From CABMKH01 sp040797625 (GTDB lineage: Bacteria; Bacillota; Clostridia; Tissierellales; Tissierellaceae), in NCBI GenBank assembly GCA_052067355.1, contig JBQHQH010000001.1, positions 316,565 through 380,564 on the forward strand: DNA of 64,000 nucleotides. Direction: 5' to 3'. The notes under the pieces were generated by a model. The model did no database searches. It was given only the letters and a program-made list of their open reading frames with translations, and was not told the DNA's origin. The translations under genes and the position numbers were made by a program. Below, in pieces: positions 25,724 to 33,190 of the stretch. Position 1 is the first letter of the stretch. Every line of letters begins with the position of its first letter.

Positions 25724-27166
25724 CTATATCTTTAAAAAGTACTCTTTACTATAATTTCTCAAGATCTTACCATCTTCCATGATCAATAATCTATCAGAGA
25801 CAGTCAATGTATCTGATATACTCACTGCCAAAATTATTATTCCAATACCTTTTTTCTTAAGTTGGTTAATAAGCTCAATAATTCTTCCCCTTAAATACAT
25901 ATCTGCATTAGAAAAGGGCTGCATAATAAATACAACTCTTGGATTAAATAGTTGAATTCGAAAATATACTAGATCATATAGAGCTTTCCTGTCTAAATTC
26001 CTCAAATTTTTTTCATCTATATCTTTTCCTGCCATAGCTTTATACTCTTCTCTTATGTTTCTAAGTATCTTTTTATTAATTATACTTCTATTTAACTTAT
26101 AATCTATGAGAAAAGTCAAATTTTCTAAATAAGTCATATCATAAAATAAAATTTCATCTACAGGATTTTCTGGAATAAAAGCTATTTTATTGGACAATAG
26201 AGTAGAAGTATTTATGCTTTCAATTTTTTTACTATCCAAAATGATATCTCCTTCTATGGGATTAATCTTCCCATTGAGAATTTGAGCAATATCCTGAATT
26301 CCCTTATTGTTGATATCAAGAAGAGTTATACATTGTCCTCTTCTAACTGAAAATTTAATATTTCTAAGATTTTTCGTAGTAAAATTTCTAAACTCAAAAC
26401 TTCCAGCATCATAATTAGGTTCTTTTAATCCTACGCTCTTATCAAAGCTTATGATATAGGGTTTCAAAATCTCATCAGAAAAATCCTTTTTGTCTATTAC
26501 TTTTATCACTCTACCATTTTCAAAGAGGCATACCCTATCACATATCTGGAAAGCCTCCTCATGATGATTCGCCATATATAAGAATGATATTCCTCTTTCA
26601 GTATAGTATCTTATTAATTTCTGAAAGTCATAGAGTTCTTCCATACTTAAAAAATTTGATATTTCATTGAGAATGATCAATTGTGCACCATTAGTTACTG
26701 CCTTAATCATTTCAACGAGAGTCTTTTCAAATACAGATAATTTTGAGACAAGTTGAGTTGTTTTGATATTTATATTAAGCTCCCCTATCAACTCATCAGT
26801 TTTATCCTTTAATCTTCTTTCCCTTATTATGTATCCATCAAATTTATGATTGAGAACATGAATATTATCAATTACCTTCAGATCTTCTACGAGTTTAGTC
26901 TGTTTATCAATCAAATACACTTTATTATTAGTCATATTGCTATATTCATAATAGTTAACTAAATTCTCATCAAAATATATTCTGCCAAAGTCTATAGATA
27001 TATTCTGAGATATCAACTGTATTAATTTGTCTTTACCATGATTATTTAGGGGAATTAGCCCCATAATTTCTCCTTTAAATATATGGAAATTTATATTATC
27101 AAGATACACTATACCTTCTATTTTCTTACTGACATTCTCAATTCTCAATATCTCTTCTCTCATCAT
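25724..27166 (-). CDS. Degenerate tandem ABC ATPase-like protein (probably non-hydrolysing)
   Basis: This 480-residue protein has the two-domain layout of RbsA (ILRIENVSKKIEGIVYLDNINFHIFKGEIMGLI at the start, RNIKFSVRRGQCITLL opening the second half). Every nucleotide-hydrolysis motif is lost. The first P-loop reads PLNNHGKDKL and the second DINNKGIQDI. Signatures read LSVFEKTLVEM and LDRKALYDL, and the Walker B sites LIILNEISNF and VVFIMQPFSNAD lack the DE pair. Yet the frame is intact and the fold appears conserved. It sits between the YesM kinase gene and the real transporter ATPase. I infer a regulatory role, linking transporter state to the two-component system, rather than transport. 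Confidence 0.82.
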   Translation of the reverse strand: MMREEILRIENVSKKIEGIVYLDNINFHIFKGEIMGLIPLNNHGKDKLIQLISQNISIDFGRIYFDENLVNYYEYSNMTNNKVYLIDKQTKLVEDLKVIDNIHVLNHKFDGYIIRERRLKDKTDELIGELNINIKTTQLVSKLSVFEKTLVEMIKAVTNGAQLIILNEISNFLSMEELYDFQKLIRYYTERGISFLYMANHHEEAFQICDRVCLFENGRVIKVIDKKDFSDEILKPYIISFDKSVGLKEPNYDAGSFEFRNFTTKNLRNIKFSVRRGQCITLLDINNKGIQDIAQILNGKINPIEGDIILDSKKIESINTSTLLSNKIAFIPENPVDEILFYDMTYLENLTFLIDYKLNRSIINKKILRNIREEYKAMAGKDIDEKNLRNLDRKALYDLVYFRIQLFNPRVVFIMQPFSNADMYLRGRIIELINQLKKKGIGIIILAVSISDTLTVSDRLLIMEDGKILRNYSKEYFLKI

Positions 27167-27175
27167 TCTGACCTC

Positions 27176-28186
27176 TTATTCTTCCCTAACAAAGGGAATA
27201 GTTATCTCTACGTCTGTACCTACTCCTAATTTGCTATAGATGTAGACACCATATTGATCTCCAAAGATAAGCTTAATACGATTGTTCACATTTAGTAATG
27301 CTATTCCGCCATTTTTACTGTCTTTTTTCATATACTCAAGGGATGCTCCTCTGAGTTTTTGATTGAGCTCTTTTACTTTTTCCTCTTCCATTCCTACTCC
27401 ATTATCAGAGATCATAATTATCAACCTCTGATTTGTTGCTGCTACTTTCAATGTCAAAATACCCTTCCCCATCTTCTTTTCTACTCCATGGAAAATAGCA
27501 TTTTCGAAAAAAGGTTGTAATGTGAGTTTGGGTATTTTCGCCTGTAGTACCTCTTCTTCATCTTCAACTTGAAATTCAATATTCAACTCAAGTTTATCTC
27601 CAAATCTAAATTCTTGTATTTTATAATAGTTTTTTATATTATTTATCTCTGCTTCTAGAGTTACAAACTTATCTACATTGGATATAGTATATCTAAAGAA
27701 AATTGCCAACGCCTCTGTCATATTGGCAATACTATCTACCCCCTCAATCAATGCCTCACTTCTAATACCCTCTAGAGTATTATATAAAAAATGAGGATTA
27801 ATCTGATTTTGAAGAGCTAAATATTCAGCATGTTTCTTAGATCCCTCTATTAATTCCTTAGTATCAATAATCTCCTTAAATTTTTGAAAGGCAAGATGTG
27901 TTTCTCTATTGAAAAATATTCTCATATCAAAGATCCCCTTAAGGATATAACCTTGATAGAAAAGTGTTAATACCTTATTGATCTCTTTATAGGGTATATA
28001 CACCCATCTATAAGAAAGATATAAAATTCCGATGAAGATGACAGTATATATAGACAGAAAAAAATAAACGCCCTCTCTAAAGGAGTTAGATATTAAATGG
28101 ATTAAAGTAATCATAAATAACATAAGTATAAGAATAAAGACAATAAAAATTCTATGAAATAGATATAGATCTTTTTTATCCCCCAT
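27176..28186 (-). CDS. YesM-type sensor histidine kinase
   Basis: This 336-residue protein has two N-terminal membrane segments (about 13-30 and 36-53) with almost no extracellular loop. A cytosolic His_kinase domain follows, with the phospho-acceptor in LQNQINPHFLYNTLEGI. The HATPase domain has PKLTLQPFFENAIFHGVE, ISDNGVGM and GIALLNVNNRIKLIFG. The near absence of an extracellular sensor is unusual for YesM kinases. It suggests that it senses through a membrane partner, perhaps the transporter. It pairs with the response regulator encoded 10 bases upstream. Confidence 0.9.
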   Translation of the reverse strand: MGDKKDLYLFHRIFIVFILILMLFMITLIHLISNSFREGVYFFLSIYTVIFIGILYLSYRWVYIPYKEINKVLTLFYQGYILKGIFDMRIFFNRETHLAFQKFKEIIDTKELIEGSKKHAEYLALQNQINPHFLYNTLEGIRSEALIEGVDSIANMTEALAIFFRYTISNVDKFVTLEAEINNIKNYYKIQEFRFGDKLELNIEFQVEDEEEVLQAKIPKLTLQPFFENAIFHGVEKKMGKGILTLKVAATNQRLIIMISDNGVGMEEEKVKELNQKLRGASLEYMKKDSKNGGIALLNVNNRIKLIFGDQYGVYIYSKLGVGTDVEITIPFVREE

Positions 28187-28195
28187 GTCAATCTC

Positions 28196-29806
28196 CTATA
28201 TAAATATTTTTCGATATTCCTTTGGTTTGAGTCCCGTATGTTTGATAAACAGTTTAGAAAAATACTTAACATCGTTATATCCAACCATTAGGCAAATATC
28301 TTGGATCTTCAAATCTGGTTCTTTTAATAAATCCTTTGCCTTTTCTATCCTAACCATGGAAAGGTATTCCACAAAGGAAGTTCCTGTTTCCTTTTTAAAA
28401 ATACTGCTAAAATAACTTGGATTAAATCCTATATAATTCCCCACATCTTCTAGGGTAATATTATTCATATAATTTGCTTCTATAAATTCTTTAGCTTGAT
28501 TTATCTGTACAGTGTTTTTATTTATACTGTTTTTCTCCAACAAACTCAAGGAAGTTTCTATATACTCCCATAACTTATCAAATAAACACTCTGGAGACAG
28601 GCAATTCTCTACTGAATTTTCCAGAGATTTATATTCTTCCGTTTCATGATCTATCCTTATATTGTTGGTTTTTAAAGTTAAACTGTAAATATTAGCTATA
28701 TCTAAAATCAGAGTTTTCAACTCTCTTCCACCTATGGAAATTTCAGATATCTCTTTTTTAATATGTGATAAATCCTCTTCTATTCCTTCTCTATCTAGTC
28801 TCTTTATCTTCTTGACAAATCCTTCAGAAAAAGCTAAAAACTTCTCCTTAAGTGCAACCTTGTCTACCTTAATTTCATTATGCTGAATTAATCTATTAGT
28901 ACCTTCAATAATCCTATTATCAATGGATAATTTAGCCGAATCAAAAGAAACATTAATATCTCCTATTTCTCTCACTTCTTCACCATATCCTAAGGTCAGC
29001 TCGATATTTTGGCTCTTGGGTATCTTTCTACGAAAATCTTCCAGTATCTTCAAAAGTTCATCTTGAATTAGTTGGTTGTTCTCCTCTCTATAATTCATCA
29101 AGATATAAGTAAAGTCATTCTTTATGACACCATCTATATCATAAACAAGATCCTGTAGAGATCGACAGATAGTCTCTAGGATTTTTTCCATATGATTTCT
29201 TATCCCTTGAATATCCTTGCCCAAAGTATGATCTAACTTCAGAGCAACTACACGAAATAGATATGGTTGAAAGTAAAAATGATATTTCTTATTGATCTCT
29301 TCTAAGCTATATTGGGCAAAATTACTTTCATCAACAAGCATTAGATTATCTAAAAATGACTTTCTGATGATATTTCCATCATTCTTAAGATAATCTTTAT
29401 ATTCATTTTCTAAATTCATATAACCTTTTTTCCTCAATATGTCTCCCTTGACCCTCAAAAGTGCATTCAATAGCTCTTCCTTGTTAATAGGTTTTAGGAG
29501 ATAGTCCTTGACTCCGTAACCTATAGCTCTTTTAGCATATTCAAAATGACTATAACCACTAATTATGATAAATTCTACATCATCATTTATCTTTTTAGCC
29601 CTTTCTATCATATCTAAACCATCATAACCAGGCATCCTAATATCTGTAATTACAATATCTGGTTTCTCTTTTTTTATAAGTTCTAAAGTTTCTACTCCAT
29701 TATTAGCAGTCCCAACGATAGTCATTCCAATATCATCCCATTGAATGAGCTTCATAATAAGTTTACAGATTCTATTTTCATCATCCGCTATAATAACTCT
29801 AATCAT
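28196..29806 (-). CDS. YesN-type response regulator (receiver plus AraC DNA-binding domain)
   Basis: This 536-residue protein has an N-terminal receiver domain: acidic pocket IIADDEN, phospho-acceptor Asp in PDIVITDIRMPGYDG and Lys in YLLKPINKEELL. A long helical and mixed middle region follows. The C-terminal AraC double HTH is ITLEDVGNYIGFNPSYFSSIFKKETG and KIQDICLMVGYNDVKYFSKLFIKHTGLKPKEYRK. It is the first gene of the sugar operon and should activate it when phosphorylated by the YesM kinase. ATG with GGGGTGAAG upstream. Confidence 0.92.
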   Translation of the reverse strand: MIRVIIADDENRICKLIMKLIQWDDIGMTIVGTANNGVETLELIKKEKPDIVITDIRMPGYDGLDMIERAKKINDDVEFIIISGYSHFEYAKRAIGYGVKDYLLKPINKEELLNALLRVKGDILRKKGYMNLENEYKDYLKNDGNIIRKSFLDNLMLVDESNFAQYSLEEINKKYHFYFQPYLFRVVALKLDHTLGKDIQGIRNHMEKILETICRSLQDLVYDIDGVIKNDFTYILMNYREENNQLIQDELLKILEDFRRKIPKSQNIELTLGYGEEVREIGDINVSFDSAKLSIDNRIIEGTNRLIQHNEIKVDKVALKEKFLAFSEGFVKKIKRLDREGIEEDLSHIKKEISEISIGGRELKTLILDIANIYSLTLKTNNIRIDHETEEYKSLENSVENCLSPECLFDKLWEYIETSLSLLEKNSINKNTVQINQAKEFIEANYMNNITLEDVGNYIGFNPSYFSSIFKKETGTSFVEYLSMVRIEKAKDLLKEPDLKIQDICLMVGYNDVKYFSKLFIKHTGLKPKEYRKIFI

Positions 29807-29895
29807 CTACTTCACCCCCTAATTATTTAAGCCCCGTTTTAAGTATTAGTATACTATTCCTGATATTTTACTTCAAGAGGAAAGGATTTATGCTC

Positions 29896-29918
29896 AAAAA
29901 AAACCTTGGTCTCCCAAG
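29896..29918 (-). terminator. Terminator of the NuoE-like gene
   Basis: On the minus strand CTTGG-GAGA-CCAAG is followed by G and then eight T, just after the stop codon. Confidence 0.82.
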
Positions 29919-29925
29919 ATCTTCT

Positions 29926-30411
29926 CTAGCTTTCCCTAATGTTCTCCATCAATTTCCTCATCTTTGCCTTGTCCATTCCATGATATAACTTTCCATTTAT
30001 CATGATATTCGGCCCTAAATTACACTTTTTGAAACAGTTTTGAGTTGTAAGCCTTATTCTGCCATCCTTAGTAGTCTCATCAAAGTCTACGCCAAGGACA
30101 TCTCTCACAGCTTTTAATACCTCTAAAGAACCATTCTTGGCACATCTAGCTCCACTACAGCACACTACTTCATATTCCACAACTGATTCCCTAATCGAGG
30201 GTATGAACCTAATCATTGTCTTTATAATCTTGGCATCCAGTTGAAAGGATTCTGCAATCTGCCTCTGATGAATAACAGATACACAGTCAAATATTTCCTG
30301 ACATCTTCTCAACCCCGCCTTTGCTCCCTCCTGACTTCCAGTCCCAAAGCTATCTACTAGATCAGATAGACTCTCTTGAAATACAAATTCCCTATTTTTT
30401 TCTTCGATCAT
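29926..30411 (-). CDS. Stand-alone NuoE-like [2Fe-2S] thioredoxin-fold protein
   Basis: This 161-residue protein matches the 24-kDa subunit family (NuoE, HydC/HndA). A helical N-terminal half precedes a thioredoxin-like ferredoxin domain. The cluster Cys pattern is CSGARC (CX4C) and NCFKKC (CX3C), followed by the usual GPNIMINGKLYHGM. In hydrogenases and formate dehydrogenases this subunit passes electrons between NADH and ferredoxin partners. No NuoF or hydrogenase gene is nearby and the gene has its own terminator, so the partner is unknown. ATG with AGGGGATAG upstream. Confidence 0.87.
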   Translation of the reverse strand: MIEEKNREFVFQESLSDLVDSFGTGSQEGAKAGLRRCQEIFDCVSVIHQRQIAESFQLDAKIIKTMIRFIPSIRESVVEYEVVCCSGARCAKNGSLEVLKAVRDVLGVDFDETTKDGRIRLTTQNCFKKCNLGPNIMINGKLYHGMDKAKMRKLMENIRES

Positions 30412-30560
30412 ATCTATCCCCTACTATAATAATATATATCTAAGATATACCCTTAATATTGTCACTTAAATCTTTATCAAAAATATCCTAAGTAGAAATA
30501 GATAATATGATGATGGAGCTTTTAATATGAAAAACTTCAATATAAAAACCTGAGAATCTA

Positions 30561-30609
30561 TTGCATAATCTATTATACTTATGTATAATGTATTACACAA
30601 CAGTGTAAT
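30561..30609 (+). promoter_or_regulatory. Promoter and BlaI-type operator of the blaI-blaR pair
   Basis: TTGCAT (30561-30566), a 17-base spacer and a perfect TATAAT (30584-30589) are followed by ATTACAC-AACA-GTGTAAT (30592-30609). This perfect 7-base palindrome carries the TTACA/TGTAA halves of BlaI/MecI operators and covers the start site. Confidence 0.78.
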
Positions 30610-30646
30610 GAATAAAATTGATAATGAATGGAAGGTGAGAAAAGAT

Positions 30647-31027
30647 ATGGAGGAATACAAAAAATTAGGAGATGTTGAGCTGGAAATAATGCTCATAATC
30701 TGGAAATCTCAAGAAGCTGTAAGTTCTGTATATATTCACGAAAGATTGAAGAAAAAGAGAAAGTGGGCACTTTCCACTTTAATGAGTACCCTTGAAAGAC
30801 TTGTAAAAAAAGGCTTTATTTATTGTGACAGATCTACAGGAAATAATCTATATTCTCCATTGATAATGGAAGATGAGTATAAAGCCAGAGAAAGTAAGTC
30901 TTTTTTAGAAAAGCTATTTGGAAATTCCTTTGGGGAACTAGTAACTACTCTCTATGATGCCAATTCTATTGATAGAGAAGATATAGAGGAATTGAGGAAA
31001 CTTATAGATAAATTGGAGGAAAAATAA
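30647..31027 (+). CDS. BlaI/MecI/CopY family transcriptional repressor
   Basis: About 126 residues. The BlaI winged helix is clear: LGDVELEIMLIIWKSQEAVSSVYIHERLKKKRKWALSTLMSTLERLVKKGFI. A C-terminal dimerisation helix follows (DREDIEELRKLIDKLEEK). I choose the ATG at 30647, which is preceded by GAAGGTGAG; an ATG at 30581 would lie on the promoter. It should bind the adjacent palindrome and repress itself and the following sensor protease, with release by proteolysis. The family regulates beta-lactamase, copper and other stress genes. Confidence 0.9.
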   Translation: MEEYKKLGDVELEIMLIIWKSQEAVSSVYIHERLKKKRKWALSTLMSTLERLVKKGFIYCDRSTGNNLYSPLIMEDEYKARESKSFLEKLFGNSFGELVTTLYDANSIDREDIEELRKLIDKLEEK

Positions 31028-32623
31028 ATGATGGATAAAATATTTTTAACTCTCCTTGAAATATCAATAGGTGTAGGTATCATAGTAGCTTTACTTATCC
31101 TTGTTGCTCCGAGAATAGATAAAAGATACAATTCTAGATGGAAATATTATCTATGGATTTTCTTAACAATAAGACTACTAATTCCTCTAAATCCTATAAT
31201 TTTTAATACTAAAAACATTTTAAATTCAGATCTACTACAGGATTCGATTTTTTTATCTAAATTCAAATCTTCAATCCAGCTAAATGATGATATATCTAAT
31301 ATGGAAATAAAGGAGATATCTACCTCTAAACCATTAGATAATTTAAGGAATATAGAAAAAAAAGAACAGCATTCTAGCTTTAATGTCCAAGGCGTAAAAT
31401 TTCCCGAAACATCTATGCTTAAACTTGTTATTGCTACTTGGATTTTGGGTATTTTAATACATTCCCTATATACAATTACGGGATATATAATCTATAGAAA
31501 AAGGATTCTCCGTTGGTCCTCACCTATATTAGAGGAAAATTCTTCAGATATGATAAAAGAAATATCCAAGGATATGGGCATAAATAGAGATATCATTCTC
31601 ATGGAATACAGAGGCGATATCAGTCCTCAAATTATGGGATTTTTAAAAAACATCATGATTCTACCTAATAATAAATTACGAGAAGATGAGTTGAGATTTA
31701 TCGTTGTCCATGAGCTTACTCATTTAAAAAAACACCATTTTTGGCTAAAGTTGCTATCTGCATTGATGAAGTCAATCCATTGGTTCAACCCCTTTGTATA
31801 TTATATTGTATCTGAACTAGAAACAGAAATGGAAATCCAATGTGACTGTGAGGTTACTAAAATACTTAATAATGAGGAAAGAAAAAATTATGCAGATACG
31901 ATTATTAAGCTTATAGATATACAATTTGCTAGATGTAATAATTTAACTACTTGTTTTGAAGGGGGAAAAAAGAGAATGAAGAAGAGAATCACCACTATTA
32001 TGGAAAAGAGAAATAAGAAAAAGGGAATAATACCCTTTATATTAGTGTCTTTAGTAACCATATTAATATGTGGAACTATTGCATTTGCAAAAGAAAATAC
32101 TAGAATATTAAATGAAAATCAAACCATGATTGCCCACAATAATATCAGGATAAACAAAGGTGAAGAAGTGGTTGAAGATCCACATATTGAGAAAGAGAGA
32201 GAGAAAATAGCAAAACAATATATTAAGAGTAAGGAAGTCAATAATAGATTTGTGCTTGTCTTTACTGGAGAGGTAACAGATGTTAATGAAGAACTATTTG
32301 AGTTAGTAAATATAAAGGGTACAGAAAATCCTAAAGATATGATAACTAAAGAATACTTAACGAGTTGGGATGACATTGGTAATATGATATATTCAGACTA
32401 TATTTTTCCTAAAGGAAAATTTATAGCTGAGGCTGATGGACCTTTCAATATATGTATTTATCATGATGATGGCTCTGCAGATATTATATCTGCAACTAAA
32501 TCGGAGAATAAATATGAAGTTGATGTTGAAGTAGGAGATTCCTATTATGTAAGTCTTCATAATAGGAAAGAAAAATACAGAGCACTATCTGATACCAAAT
32601 ATTTATCTATACCAGAGGAATAA
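31028..32623 (+). CDS. BlaR1/MecR1-type M56 membrane metalloprotease with atypical sensor domain
   Basis: This 531-residue protein has N-terminal membrane helices (about 8-28, 38-58, 132-156) and the M56 zinc site VVHELTHLKKHH (His228, Glu229, His232). The third ligand region is ETEMEIQCD, and a further membrane helix lies at about 333-352. The extracellular C-terminus, about 175 residues, has no penicillin-binding SxxK motif. It looks beta-rich and charged (EADGPFNICIYHDDGSADIIS). The sensor therefore probably detects something other than beta-lactams. On activation it would cleave the BlaI-type repressor. It starts at the base after the repressor stop codon, with GGAGG upstream. Confidence 0.88.
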   Translation: MMDKIFLTLLEISIGVGIIVALLILVAPRIDKRYNSRWKYYLWIFLTIRLLIPLNPIIFNTKNILNSDLLQDSIFLSKFKSSIQLNDDISNMEIKEISTSKPLDNLRNIEKKEQHSSFNVQGVKFPETSMLKLVIATWILGILIHSLYTITGYIIYRKRILRWSSPILEENSSDMIKEISKDMGINRDIILMEYRGDISPQIMGFLKNIMILPNNKLREDELRFIVVHELTHLKKHHFWLKLLSALMKSIHWFNPFVYYIVSELETEMEIQCDCEVTKILNNEERKNYADTIIKLIDIQFARCNNLTTCFEGGKKRMKKRITTIMEKRNKKKGIIPFILVSLVTILICGTIAFAKENTRILNENQTMIAHNNIRINKGEEVVEDPHIEKEREKIAKQYIKSKEVNNRFVLVFTGEVTDVNEELFELVNIKGTENPKDMITKEYLTSWDDIGNMIYSDYIFPKGKFIAEADGPFNICIYHDDGSADIISATKSENKYEVDVEVGDSYYVSLHNRKEKYRALSDTKYLSIPEE

Positions 32624-32631
32624 AAATAAAT

Positions 32632-32724
32632 CTATATAGTCATCTTTATTAAATCCTCAGAAAGACTAGGATCATAGGTAAGACTAATTAAGTATTTAAA
32701 TATATCATCTTCAATATTCTTCAT
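32632..32724 (-). CDS. Candidate 30-residue small ORF convergent with the BlaR gene
   Basis: On the minus strand an ATG at 32724 is preceded by GGGAGG at good spacing. It opens a 30-codon frame (MKNIEDDIFKY... ending EDLIKMTI). It is acidic and amphipathic without Cys. No family is recognised, and it could be a remnant or a real microprotein. The rest of 32624-32914 is AT-rich without other genes. Confidence 0.35.
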   Translation of the reverse strand: MKNIEDDIFKYLISLTYDPSLSEDLIKMTI

Positions 32725-32914
32725 CCTAATCCTCCCTTCATAATGTTAGTGTAAGCTTATCATATTTCGTTACAAAAATAATATAAGAAAATCGTATAAC
32801 TAAATGGAAAAAGATTTGATGAAGAGATTTATATAGTTAATTGTAATTTTTTCCTAGTATTAAAATCCCCATAAGTAATAAGATAATCATATATTAAAAA
32901 TGGGAGTGAATAAA

Positions 32915-33103
32915 ATGAAAAGACAACCTGATTTAAATGCTAAGAAAGCTCTTGATGAAATGAAACTGGAGATAGGTAATGATTTAAATATCAAATTAAC
33001 TAATGTTGGTAAAGTTGGTGGATTAATGACTAGAAAATTAGTAGAAATGGGACAGAACCAACTCATTGAAGATAGTGATCCAGATACATTTAATCCTAGT
33101 TAA
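32915..33103 (+). CDS. Alpha/beta-type small acid-soluble spore protein
   Basis: About 62 residues. The family hallmarks are the GPR protease site region LDEMKLEIGNDLNI and the DNA-binding GKVGGLMTRKLVEMGQNQL, corresponding to SVGGxMVKxMIE. These proteins coat and protect spore DNA and are degraded on germination, so the organism forms spores. The C-terminal tail is acidic. The start at 32915 has GGGAGTG at correct spacing; 32900 would be too close. A forespore-type -10 (CATATATTA) lies just upstream, which is suggestive only. Confidence 0.9.
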   Translation: MKRQPDLNAKKALDEMKLEIGNDLNIKLTNVGKVGGLMTRKLVEMGQNQLIEDSDPDTFNPS

Positions 33104-33122
33104 CCTAAAACTAGGATTATTT
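33092..33122 (+). terminator. Terminator overlapping the spore-protein stop codon
   Basis: AATCCTAG (33092-33099, inside the last codons) pairs with CTAGGATT (33111-33118) and is followed by a short T-rich stretch. Confidence 0.6.
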
Positions 33123-33190
33123 ACATAACTATGCCACATATATAGATAATCCAATAGATGTATGGTATACTGGTCCTAGGAGGCGATATT

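Noticed and set aside
25724..27166. Pseudogene explanation for the motif-less ABC protein
   Set aside because: The frame is intact over 480 codons with a good overall domain layout, and the losses are limited to nucleotide motifs. This fits selection for a non-hydrolysing role better than random decay.
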